This document shows positions 1 to 5,004 of a DNA stretch of 5,004 nt, one piece after another (the first letter of the stretch is position 1; each line of letters begins with the position of its first letter). Below the pieces are notes generated by a model. That model was not told the origin of the DNA and searched no databases. It was given only the letters and a program-made list of their open reading frames with translations. The translations under genes and the position numbers were made by a program. Location: the NCBI GenBank assembly GCA_020056155.1, contig JAGVII010000817.1, positions 1 through 5,004 on the forward strand, read 5' to 3'. The DNA comes from Afipia sp. (lineage in GTDB: Bacteria > Pseudomonadota > Alphaproteobacteria > Rhizobiales > Xanthobacteraceae).

Positions 1-2
1 GC

Positions 3-125
3 GACCAGGTGAACCTGACCATGCTGATCGGCGCGATCAACGTCTGGAACAGGCTGCAGGTCGGTTTCCGGGCGCTCCACCCGGTGGAAGAAGCACATAA
101 GGACAAGGCGAATGCCGCTGCCTGA
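3..125 (+). CDS. Carboxymuconolactone decarboxylase / AhpD-like protein, C-terminal fragment
   Basis: Only the last 40 codons are present; the start lies before the window. The visible tail contains the segment VNLTMLIGAINVWNRLQVGFR, split here as VNLTMLIGAI then NVWNRLQVGFR. This pattern (hydrophobic helix, then I-N-x-W-N-R-L) is typical of the C-terminal helix of carboxymuconolactone decarboxylase-family proteins. The catalytic Cys-x-x-Cys region of AhpD-like members would lie upstream and cannot be checked. The stop codon TGA is at 123-125, inside the following sigma-factor gene, so the two share 14 bp and are probably translationally coupled. In ECF41 loci the neighbour is commonly such a protein (the 'COE' group: carboxymuconolactone decarboxylase, oxidoreductase or epimerase). 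That known association supports the call. The exact substrate is unknown. Confidence 0.82.
   Translation, partial: DQVNLTMLIGAINVWNRLQVGFRALHPVEEAHKDKANAAA
98..102 (+). promoter_or_regulatory. Ribosome binding site of the ECF41 sigma factor
   Basis: AAGGA lies 9 bases before the ATG at 112, within the coding sequence of the preceding gene. It supports the ATG at 112 as the start and therefore the 14-bp gene overlap. Confidence 0.6.
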
Positions 126-1014
126 CGATGGCACGCAGATCTTCGAGACGCACCGGCCCCGGCTGGTGCGCCTCGCCTATCGCATGCTCGGCTCGGTCGC
201 GGAGGCCGAGGACGTCGTGCAGGACGCGTGGCTGCGCTGGCAGCAGGCCGACCGCACGGCGGTGGACACTCCGTCCGCGTTCCTGTCGCGCATCGTGACG
301 CGGCTTTGCCTCGACGTGATGAAATCCGCCCGGTCCCGCCGCGAAACCTACGTCGGTTCGTGGCTGCCGGAGCCGATGATCGAGGAGCCGGATGAAATGG
401 ATCAGGACGATCTCACGCTGACTCTGATGCTCGCACTGGAACGGCTGTCGCCGCTGGAACGCGCCGCCTTCCTGCTGCACGACGTGTTCGGCGTCCCGCT
501 CGACGAAGTTGCGGTGACCGTCGAACGCGAGCCTGCCGCCGTCCGTCAACTGGCTGCGCGGGCGCGCAAGCACGTTCAGGAGCAGCGGCCGCGCTTTCCC
601 GTTGCACGCGACGAAGGCAGCCGCATCGCCGAAGCGTTCTTCACCGCCTCGCGCAGCGGCGACACCAATGCCCTGCGCGCGATCCTCGCGCAGAACGTCG
701 TGATCCGTTCGGACGGCGGCGGCAAGGTGCACGCATTTATCAACCCGATTTTGGGACTGGAGCGCGTGCTTCGCGCCTATCAGGGCCTCTCCCGCAAGCT
801 CGGCAGCCGCCCCTCGCGCGATCTGTTCCGCCCGATGCAAATCAACGGCCTGCCGGGCTATGTCAGCTTTGAGCGCGACAACGTGTTTCAGACCACGGCG
901 TTCGCCATCGAGGACGGCAAGATCACCGAGATCTACATTACCCGCAATCCGGACAAGTTGCGGCGCGTCGCAGAGGCGCTGAACGTGTCCGGACCGCCGG
1001 AAACCCGTCACTGA
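112..1014 (+). CDS. ECF41-family (SigJ-type) RNA polymerase sigma factor with fused SnoaL-like domain
   Basis: This 300-residue sigma factor directs RNA polymerase to a small regulon. Sigma region 2 spans about residues 8-78 (RLVRLAYRMLGSVAEAEDVVQDAWLRW-like core around 17-43). Sigma region 4 spans about 103-158, with the helix-turn-helix around LSPLERAAFLLHDVFG (112-127) and the recognition helix near 138-154. A SnoaL/NTF2-like domain fills about 170-285. All three ECF41 signatures are present: WLPEP at 84-88 in the linker between regions 2 and 4, DGGGK at 201-205, and NPDKL at 279-283. In characterised ECF41 proteins the C-terminal extension controls activity, so no anti-sigma gene is expected, and none is seen here. 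The start at 112 has an AAGGA site and overlaps the upstream carboxymuconolactone decarboxylase gene by 14 bp. The family usually drives its own operon from a TGTCACA/CGTC-type promoter, which would lie before this window. The inducing signal is unknown. Confidence 0.94.
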   Translation: MPLPDDGTQIFETHRPRLVRLAYRMLGSVAEAEDVVQDAWLRWQQADRTAVDTPSAFLSRIVTRLCLDVMKSARSRRETYVGSWLPEPMIEEPDEMDQDDLTLTLMLALERLSPLERAAFLLHDVFGVPLDEVAVTVEREPAAVRQLAARARKHVQEQRPRFPVARDEGSRIAEAFFTASRSGDTNALRAILAQNVVIRSDGGGKVHAFINPILGLERVLRAYQGLSRKLGSRPSRDLFRPMQINGLPGYVSFERDNVFQTTAFAIEDGKITEIYITRNPDKLRRVAEALNVSGPPETRH

Positions 1015-1223
1015 CGCCCACCGAAGCCAAAAGGCGAAACGGCGGCAAACTCCGGCGCAAAAGGCGGGATGGTGACCGCAGTTCGGCACGCGGCCCATTG
1101 CATCCAGACGACAGGAGCATCGTTTCAGTTCAGCCCACAGCGCAATGTCATGTCCATTTGCGCGCGTTGGGACGAACCGGAGCCGCGCCTGCAACGCTCC
1201 GGCGTCATGGCGAGAGATGCGGC
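1015..1223. other. Non-coding gap between convergent genes
   Basis: This stretch separates the end of the sigma factor gene from the end of the minus-strand membrane protein gene. Open frames here lack recognisable protein character. A 9-base direct repeat, CAAAAGGCG, occurs at 1028-1036 and 1058-1066. I see no hairpin followed by a T-run on either strand, so termination is either Rho-dependent or not recognisable by eye. Confidence 0.5.
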
Positions 1224-1709
1224 CTAGTCGCGGGCGCTGCCAAACGACTGACCGAAACGCTCGACTTCGAGGCTGGCGCAGAACAGCGCAAACAATGAGC
1301 CCACGAACACGATTCCACGCCGCGCGATCAACGCGATGTCGGTTTCAGGCCCGAGTTCCGGAACATGTCTGAAAATCACGACGGAAAACAGCGCGCTGCC
1401 AAAAATGAAGCCAAGCCGGCTGAGAAACAGAAACACGTGATTCAGAATGATGTTTGGCTGCCGAACCGGAATTCGCACGTATCGGTGCCGGCTCCAGTAC
1501 GCAATCTGCATTCCAATCGAAACGCCGAGCGTCGCAAGTTCGGGAAAGGCTGTGCTTGACGACTGCTCACCCAGTCTGTCCAAAATCCGTTTGAATGCGG
1601 GCAACTGCAGCCAAACCAGAACGATCGTTCCGAGTATCTGGGTCGCGAGCAGAACGAGAGAGAGCACCCTTTGCAGGCGTTCGTTGTTTGCCGTCATCGA
1701 ACGTCCCAT
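1224..1709 (-). CDS. Hypothetical small integral membrane protein (four predicted helices)
   Basis: I do not recognise this 161-residue protein. It has four hydrophobic stretches suited to membrane spans: about residues 14-36, 56-73, 88-114 and 131-148. Short basic loops (RHRYVRIPVRQ at 74-84, ARR at 129-131) separate some of them. The C-terminus is short and ends with LEVERFGQSFGSARD. There is no signal peptide cleavage site, no known catalytic motif and no Cys pair. The frame is credible because its hydrophobicity is periodic and the gene is preceded by a TATAAT box. The ATG at 1709 is the longest start. An ATG four codons in (1697-1695) has GGGA six bases ahead of it and may be the true start. 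Base composition is clearly lower in GC than the flanking genes (52-55% in sampled 60-base lines, against 75% in a sampled sigma-factor line), which suggests separate ancestry. It is transcribed alone, convergent with the sigma factor gene. Confidence 0.7.
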   Translation of the reverse strand: MGRSMTANNERLQRVLSLVLLATQILGTIVLVWLQLPAFKRILDRLGEQSSSTAFPELATLGVSIGMQIAYWSRHRYVRIPVRQPNIILNHVFLFLSRLGFIFGSALFSVVIFRHVPELGPETDIALIARRGIVFVGSLFALFCASLEVERFGQSFGSARD

Positions 1710-1773
1710 ACAAGTGTCATCGAGCGTCGCAACCTATTGCAGTAAAATAGCGGGGTTGTGTCACCTATCGCAC

Positions 1774-1779
1774 ATTATA
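1774..1779 (-). promoter_or_regulatory. Candidate -10 box (TATAAT) for the membrane-protein gene
   Basis: On the minus strand these bases read TATAAT, a perfect housekeeping -10 hexamer, which is unusual in GC-rich DNA. The predicted transcript start near 1767 gives a leader of about 60-70 bases. At a 17-base spacing the -35 position reads GCTCGC, a poor match to TTGACA, so an activator may be needed or the match may be chance. Confidence 0.4.
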
Positions 1780-1781
1780 AA

Positions 1782-1797
1782 CCCAGTTGAACCTGGG
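1782..1797. repeat. Short inverted repeat (CCCAG-6-CTGGG), possible operator
   Basis: CCCAG at 1782-1786 and CTGGG at 1793-1797 form 5-base arms around the 6-base centre TTGAAC. The element sits two bases upstream of the TATAAT box on the minus strand, filling the -35/-10 spacer. A dimeric regulator bound there would block or re-orient polymerase. The arms are short, so chance occurrence is possible. Confidence 0.3.
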
Positions 1798-1985
1798 CGA
1801 GCGGCGTATGAGCCCCGGCGGCAGATCAGACTTCGCCGCAGAATAAAACTGGAACGGCAGCAGGGACTTCCTGCAAAACTTCGCTTCGCTCACCGGCGCG
1901 GGCTTGCCAAGCTCCAGCGGTGTTGCAAAGATGGAACCGTTGATATTCCCGATCATCCTTTTTTTTGCTGCATAGTAGCCCGACT

Positions 1986-1990
1986 GGAGA
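1986..1990 (+). promoter_or_regulatory. Ribosome binding site that fixes the TTG start
   Basis: GGAGA lies six bases before the TTG at 1997. Two in-frame TAG stops at 1973-1978 and the absence of ATG or GTG between them and 1997 leave TTG as the only sensible start. The next in-frame ATG falls inside the first membrane segment. Confidence 0.7.
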
Positions 1991-1996
1991 CCTGCA

Positions 1997-2458
1997 TTGA
2001 GCGAGACGCTTCATCCGGCTGCCCCGCACCATCTTCCGGGCTTTATCACCGCGCCCGGTGACCTCGATGTGCTGATGGTGGCCGTCGGCATCATCCTGCT
2101 CGTCGCCATTCTGTTCGTCGGCAACATCTATCTGCAGATCCATTCCCTGCCGGAGCGGATGGCGCACAAGTCGCAGAAGCTGCAGTTCGAGATCGTCGCC
2201 GTGCTCTGCCTGCTCGCGCTGTTTACGCACAATCACCTGTTCTGGGTGATCGCGCTGCTTCTTGCCCTGGTCGATCTGCCCGATTTCAGCACGCCGCTGC
2301 GCAGCATCGCCGGCTCCGTCCAGAAGATGGCCGGACTTCCGCCCGACCCCGATCCCTCCGAACCGCCGGACGAAGTGACAGCGCACGCTGCTCCTGCGGA
2401 CACATCCGACAAGGTGAAGGCTCCTGCCGCCAAGAGCGAGGAGCCGCGTCATGCTTGA
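1997..2458 (+). CDS. DUF3302 inner-membrane protein (YiaW/YibI-like), partner of HlyD adaptor
   Basis: This 153-residue membrane protein has two predicted spans, about residues 24-45 and 66-93. Between them lies IHSLPERMAHKSQ (48-60), and the second span starts around the LALFTHNHLFWVI stretch (73-85). The LxxLPxxxAxK and SLFTxHxxWP-like spacing resembles the DUF3302 family as I remember it from E. coli YiaW and YibI, both encoded beside a HlyD-type gene. The C-terminal tail (about 114-153) is rich in Pro, Ala, Asp and Glu, looks disordered, and makes the protein longer than its E. coli relatives. The start is TTG with a GGAGA site. The stop overlaps the adaptor gene by 8 bp (ATGCTTGA), so co-translation is likely. 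The molecular role of DUF3302 proteins is not established. A structural or assembly role with the adaptor in the inner membrane is inference. Confidence 0.78.
   Translation: MSETLHPAAPHHLPGFITAPGDLDVLMVAVGIILLVAILFVGNIYLQIHSLPERMAHKSQKLQFEIVAVLCLLALFTHNHLFWVIALLLALVDLPDFSTPLRSIAGSVQKMAGLPPDPDPSEPPDEVTAHAAPADTSDKVKAPAAKSEEPRHA
2438..2443 (+). promoter_or_regulatory. Ribosome binding site of the HlyD-type gene
   Basis: GAGGAG lies seven bases before the ATG at 2451, inside the end of the DUF3302 gene. It supports the overlapping start and coupled expression of the pair. Confidence 0.65.
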
Positions 2459-3683
2459 GCTGATCCTCTGTTCGCTTCTGACGGTTTTCCCCGATTATCT
2501 CTATCGCCGCTACGCGCAGGGAAAGCGGATCGGCAAGGAGATCACGCTGTTCTCGGTCTGGTACGAACTGCGCTGGGGCATCACCAGCTGCGTGTTGCTG
2601 ACCGTGGCGCTGATCACCGTGATCTTTTACTACCATCCGTCCACGACCAGCGCGACGATGTATTACCGCACCGTGCCTGTCGTTCCCGAAGTCGTCGGCC
2701 GCGTGGCAGAGGTTCGTGTCGATTACAGCGCCGCCGTCAAGAAAGGCGACGTGCTTTTCACGCTCGACAGCGCAAAGCAGAGAGCGGCGCTGGAAACCGC
2801 AAAGCGCAAGATAGCGGAAGTCGATGCCGCGCTGGTCGCGGCCCAGTCGGATGTGGTCAAGGCCGACGCCCAGATTCAGGAAGCCAAGAGCTCCTATCAG
2901 CAGGCGTCCGACGAACTCGACGTCAAGCGCGAGTTGCAGAAGCGCAATCCGGGCATCGTTCCGCAGCGTGACATCGAAAAGCTCGAAGTGGTCCTGACGG
3001 GGCGGCAGGGCACGCTCGATGCGGTCACCGCTGCGAGGCAGTCCGCCTTGATCCGCGTGACGACGCTCCTGCCCGCGGAGAAGGCCAGCGCGGAAGCCGC
3101 ACTTGCCCAGGCGCAGGTGGAGGTGGACAAGACCATCATTCGCGCCGGCGTGGACGGGCGCGTCGAACAGTTCCTGTTGCGGCCGGGCGATGTGGTCAAT
3201 CCGATCATGCGGTCTGCCGGTGTCCTCATTCCGGAGGGTGCGGGACAACGCGCGCTGTCCGCCGGGTTCGGACAGATCGAAGCACAGGTCATGAAGGTCG
3301 GCATGGTCGCCGAGGCCACCTGCATTTCAAAGCCGTGGACCGTGATCCCGATGGTGGTCACGAACGTGCAGAACTACATCGCGGCGGGGCAGTTCCGCGG
3401 CGGCGAGCAGCTGGTCGAAGCGCAGCAGACGCAACGGCCGGGAACGATCCTCGTGTTCATGGAGCCGATCTACAAGGGCGGCCTCGAAGGCGTGACCCCC
3501 GGCAGCAGTTGCATCGCGAACGCCTATACCAGCAACCACGATGTGATCTCCGCCAAGGACACCGGCACGGGCAAGCGTATCTGGCTGCATGCGGTGGATG
3601 CCGTCGGCATCGTGCATGCGATGCTGCTGCGGATTCAGGCGCTGCTGCTTCCGGTCAAGACGCTGGTGCTGAGCGGGCACTAG
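2451..3683 (+). CDS. HlyD/EmrA-type membrane fusion protein (YiaV/YibH-like periplasmic adaptor)
   Basis: This 410-residue adaptor is anchored in the inner membrane and projects into the periplasm. The N-terminus has a hydrophobic stretch at 1-13, a basic loop (YRRYAQGKRIGK, 18-29) and a clear span at about 44-61. The first half of the biotinyl-lipoyl domain is at about 76-107 (VVPEVVGRVAEVRV, then VKKGDVLFTLD). A long Ala/Glu/Gln/Lys-rich helical hairpin fills about 107-225. The second lipoyl half is at about 227-249 (TIIRAGVDGRVEQFLLRPGDVV), followed by beta-rich adaptor domains to about 365. The end (380-410) is an amphipathic to hydrophobic helix, as in YiaV. This architecture is that of HlyD-family proteins, which normally bridge an ABC, MFS or RND pump to an outer-membrane channel. 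No pump or channel gene is nearby; the only partner is the DUF3302 protein upstream. The cargo is unknown. Confidence 0.9.
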   Translation: MLELILCSLLTVFPDYLYRRYAQGKRIGKEITLFSVWYELRWGITSCVLLTVALITVIFYYHPSTTSATMYYRTVPVVPEVVGRVAEVRVDYSAAVKKGDVLFTLDSAKQRAALETAKRKIAEVDAALVAAQSDVVKADAQIQEAKSSYQQASDELDVKRELQKRNPGIVPQRDIEKLEVVLTGRQGTLDAVTAARQSALIRVTTLLPAEKASAEAALAQAQVEVDKTIIRAGVDGRVEQFLLRPGDVVNPIMRSAGVLIPEGAGQRALSAGFGQIEAQVMKVGMVAEATCISKPWTVIPMVVTNVQNYIAAGQFRGGEQLVEAQQTQRPGTILVFMEPIYKGGLEGVTPGSSCIANAYTSNHDVISAKDTGTGKRIWLHAVDAVGIVHAMLLRIQALLLPVKTLVLSGH

Positions 3684-3730
3684 AACGCTTCATTTTCTTG
3701 ATGGAAGCATAGCTGCAATTGCGATGCGCT

Positions 3731-3773
3731 CCCTCTCACCCATCGCACGTCGAAGACAGGCTATGGGGAGAGG
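3731..3773. repeat. Imperfect inverted repeat with CCTCTC/GAGAGG arms, dispersed-repeat-like, possible bidirectional terminator
   Basis: CCTCTCaCCCAT at 3732-3743 pairs imperfectly with ATGGGGAGAGG at 3763-3773 around a loop of 19 bases. The only irregularity is an extra A in the left arm. It lies between two convergent genes. From general knowledge, CCCTCTCC...GGAGAGGG hairpins are common dispersed intergenic elements in Bradyrhizobium-like genomes. Transcript end formation here is inference; no T-run follows on either strand. Confidence 0.45.
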
Positions 3774-3792
3774 TGAAGCTGAACGACGGGCA

Positions 3793-3804
3793 AGCGGATT
3801 CGCT
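3793..3804. repeat. Small hairpin AGCG-GATT-CGCT
   Basis: A 4-base stem with a 4-base loop in the convergent intergenic region, 20 bases after the larger inverted repeat. On its own it is too small to call a terminator. Confidence 0.2.
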
Positions 3805-3827
3805 CTCAAACTGAAATGCTCCAGGAG

Positions 3828-3848
3828 TGAGCTACCTCTGAGCTACCT
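3828..3848. repeat. 11-base tandem duplication at the 3' end of the methionine synthase-like gene
   Basis: TGAGCTACCT occurs at 3828-3837 and again at 3839-3848, a period of 11 bases. The second copy contains the minus-strand TAG stop codon (3845-3843). It looks like a recent local slippage duplication next to the stop codon and has no evident function. Confidence 0.5.
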
Positions 3849-4961
3849 GCCCCACACCTCGTTCGCGACATCGACAACGAGGCGCAGCTTGGCCCATTGC
3901 TCGTCCTCGGTGAGGATGTTGCCTTCTTCCGTCGAGGCGAAGCCGCATTGCGGCGACAGCGCGAGCTGATCCAGCGCGACGAATTGCGCAGCCTCCGTCA
4001 CGCGCCGCCTGATCTCGTCCTTCGGCTCAAGCGCGCCGGTCTTCGAGGTGATGAGCCCGAGCACCACCGTCTTGCCGCCTTTCGGCAGGAACCGCAGCGG
4101 CTCGAATCCGCCGGCGCGGTCGGAATCGTATTCGAGGAAATAGCCGTCATAGTTGACGCGCGACAACAGGATCTCCGCCACCGGCTCGTAGCCGCCGGAT
4201 GAAATCCAGGCCGAACGGAAATTGCCGCGGCAGACATGGGTGGTGATGGTCATGTCGGCGGGACGCTCCGCAATCGCGTAATTGATGACGCGGGCATAGA
4301 CCGCCGGAAGCGTGTCGGGGTCCTCGCCGCGCCCGCGCAGCTTTTCGCGCTGGTCCTCGGAGCAGAGATAGGCCCACACCGTGTCGTCGAACTGCAGATA
4401 GCGGCAGCCGACGTCGTAAAACGCCTGCACGGCCTTGCGATAGGTTTTCGCCAGATCGACGAAGAAGTCATCCATGTCCGGATAGGCTTCCTGCGAGATC
4501 GCGCCGCGGCCGCCGCGATAATGCAGCAGCGACGGCGACGGGATCGTCATTTTCGGCATGATCCCGGCGAGATCGCACTTGTCCTTGAGCAGCTTGAAAT
4601 GCTCGATCATCGGATGGCTGCCGGGGAAATCCAGCTTGCCGGTGACGCGGATGCTTTCGCCGCGCGTCGTGATCCCGTTGAACTGGATGCCGCCGGTCTT
4701 GTGGAGTTCGCAGCCGTCGAGGCCTTTCAGAAAATCGAAATGCCACCACGAGCGGCGGAATTCGCCATCGGTCGCGAGCCGCAGGCCGCTCTGCTTCTGC
4801 TTCTGGACGATCTTGCCGATTTCGAGCGACTCGACGCGCTGCAGTTCGGCAACCGTGATCTCGCCCTTGGCGAACCGCGCCCGCGCATCCTTGATCCGCT
4901 GCGGCCGCAACAGGCTCCACACATGGTCGGCCCGAAACGGTGGCCTCGATTTCTGCATCAT
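3843..4961 (-). CDS. Cobalamin-independent methionine synthase-like protein, single catalytic domain (YxjG/YxjH type)
   Basis: This 372-residue protein matches the C-terminal, catalytic half of MetE and is the usual length for the stand-alone YxjG/YxjH type. The N-terminus reads PPFRADHVWSLLRP (7-20), a family hallmark, followed by ATDGEFRRSWWH (63-74). The zinc site that activates the homocysteine thiol is intact by alignment with MetE: His242 and Cys244 (THVCRGN), Glu277 (FLEYDS) and Cys339 (SPQCGFAS). FDD at 191-193 fits the substrate-binding strand of the TIM barrel. It lacks MetE's N-terminal domain, so methyltetrahydropteroyl-polyglutamate may not be its donor. Transfer of a methyl group to homocysteine or another thiol is inferred. 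The first ATG is at 4961 and a second follows directly. GGAG ahead of them is better spaced for the second (six bases). No methionine-related neighbour or riboswitch is visible. Confidence 0.88.
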   Translation of the reverse strand: MMQKSRPPFRADHVWSLLRPQRIKDARARFAKGEITVAELQRVESLEIGKIVQKQKQSGLRLATDGEFRRSWWHFDFLKGLDGCELHKTGGIQFNGITTRGESIRVTGKLDFPGSHPMIEHFKLLKDKCDLAGIMPKMTIPSPSLLHYRGGRGAISQEAYPDMDDFFVDLAKTYRKAVQAFYDVGCRYLQFDDTVWAYLCSEDQREKLRGRGEDPDTLPAVYARVINYAIAERPADMTITTHVCRGNFRSAWISSGGYEPVAEILLSRVNYDGYFLEYDSDRAGGFEPLRFLPKGGKTVVLGLITSKTGALEPKDEIRRRVTEAAQFVALDQLALSPQCGFASTEEGNILTEDEQWAKLRLVVDVANEVWGR

Positions 4962-4967
4962 CTTCTC

Positions 4968-4971
4968 CGGA
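4968..4971 (-). promoter_or_regulatory. Ribosome binding site of the methionine synthase-like gene
   Basis: On the minus strand GGAG precedes two consecutive ATG codons. It is three to four bases from the ATG at 4961 and about six from the one at 4958, so the second ATG may be the true start, shortening the product by one residue. Confidence 0.5.
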
Positions 4972-5004
4972 TCGACTCCGTGATCTTTGCGCGGTCACTA
5001 CCAC

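Larger units (their letters stand above)
1710..1996. other. Divergent intergenic region between membrane-protein gene and DUF3302-HlyD operon
   Basis: This 287-base region serves the minus-strand membrane-protein gene on one side and the plus-strand operon on the other. It holds the TATAAT box, the CCCAG/CTGGG repeat, and a small hairpin at 1860-1874 (GCAGG, loop GACTT, CCTGC). It also holds an 8-T run at 1959-1966 and a 14-codon mini-frame at 1931-1975. No convincing plus-strand promoter was found by eye. The open frames crossing it have no recognisable protein character. Confidence 0.5.

Noticed and set aside
1028..1066. CAAAAGGCG direct repeat with a 30-base period after the sigma factor gene
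   Set aside because: There are only two short copies, with no further copies or symmetry. Chance is sufficient.
1145..1180. TGTCATG followed by GACG as a possible ECF41 target promoter
   Set aside because: The -10 element is not CGTC, the spacing is off, and no plus-strand gene starts downstream.
37..1194. Long minus-strand open frame (385 codons) opposite the sigma factor gene
   Set aside because: It is antisense to a gene with clear family motifs. Its translation is rich in Arg, Ala, Gly and His without domain character, which is what high-GC coding DNA gives on the opposite strand.
1923..1949. TTGCAA/TATTCC as a promoter for the DUF3302-HlyD operon
   Set aside because: The 15-base spacing and weak -10 match do not rise above chance.
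1765..1956. 63-codon minus-strand open frame in the divergent intergenic region
   Set aside because: It would run across the TATAAT box and inverted repeat. Its start has only AAGG directly abutting the ATG, and the product shows no recognisable domain. It could be a remnant, but I cannot support it as a gene.
2286..3248. Long minus-strand open frame opposite the adaptor gene
   Set aside because: It is a shadow of the HlyD-type coding sequence, with a low-complexity Arg/His/Asp-rich product and no plausible start context.
3687..3708. GCTTC/GAAGC as a terminator of the adaptor gene
   Set aside because: It has a five-base stem with a 12-base loop and no T-run; too weak to annotate.
3771..3850. 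tRNA-like D-arm (TAGCTCAGAGGTAGCTC on the minus strand)
   Set aside because: The match comes from the 11-base duplication. The D-stem halves are not complementary, no GTTCRANYC T-loop follows at the right distance, and there is no acceptor stem or anticodon arm.

Overview
The window looks like chromosomal DNA from a GC-rich alphaproteobacterium. The protein sequences and the CCTCTC/GAGAGG-type intergenic repeat would suit the Bradyrhizobium/Rhodopseudomonas/Afipia group, but that placement is inference from style and not a database match. Most genes are GC-rich; one segment (about 1224-1980) is visibly poorer in GC. I see no CRISPR array, insertion sequence, tRNA, rRNA or plasmid/phage hallmark.

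Layout: (1) 3-125, plus strand: the last 40 codons of a carboxymuconolactone decarboxylase (AhpD-like) protein, overlapping the next gene by 14 bp. (2) 112-1014, plus strand: an ECF41/SigJ-type extracytoplasmic-function sigma factor with a fused SnoaL-like C-terminal domain. Its three signature motifs, WLPEP, DGGGK and NPDKL, are intact. The two genes form the classic ECF41 module, in which the fused domain replaces a separate anti-sigma factor. (3) 1015-1223: non-coding gap between convergent genes. (4) 1224-1709, minus strand: an unrecognised four-helix membrane protein of lower GC, with a perfect TATAAT box and an adjacent inverted repeat upstream. (5) 1710-1996: divergent intergenic region holding that promoter, a small hairpin, an 8-T run and a 14-codon hydrophobic mini-frame. 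(6) 1997-2458 and 2451-3683, plus strand: a two-gene operon overlapping by 8 bp. It encodes a DUF3302 (YiaW/YibI-like) inner-membrane protein and a HlyD/YiaV-type periplasmic adaptor, with no transporter or outer-membrane channel beside it. (7) 3684-3842: convergent intergenic region with a dispersed-repeat-like hairpin. (8) 3843-4961, minus strand: a single-domain cobalamin-independent methionine synthase-like protein (YxjG/YxjH type) with all expected zinc ligands. (9) 4962-5004: its upstream edge.

The units appear functionally independent: a putative stress-response sigma module, an orphan membrane protein, an envelope adaptor pair, and a methyl-transfer enzyme. I found no clearly new multi-gene system. 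The most useful leads are the transporter-less DUF3302-HlyD pair and the low-GC membrane protein with its TATAAT/inverted-repeat control region.
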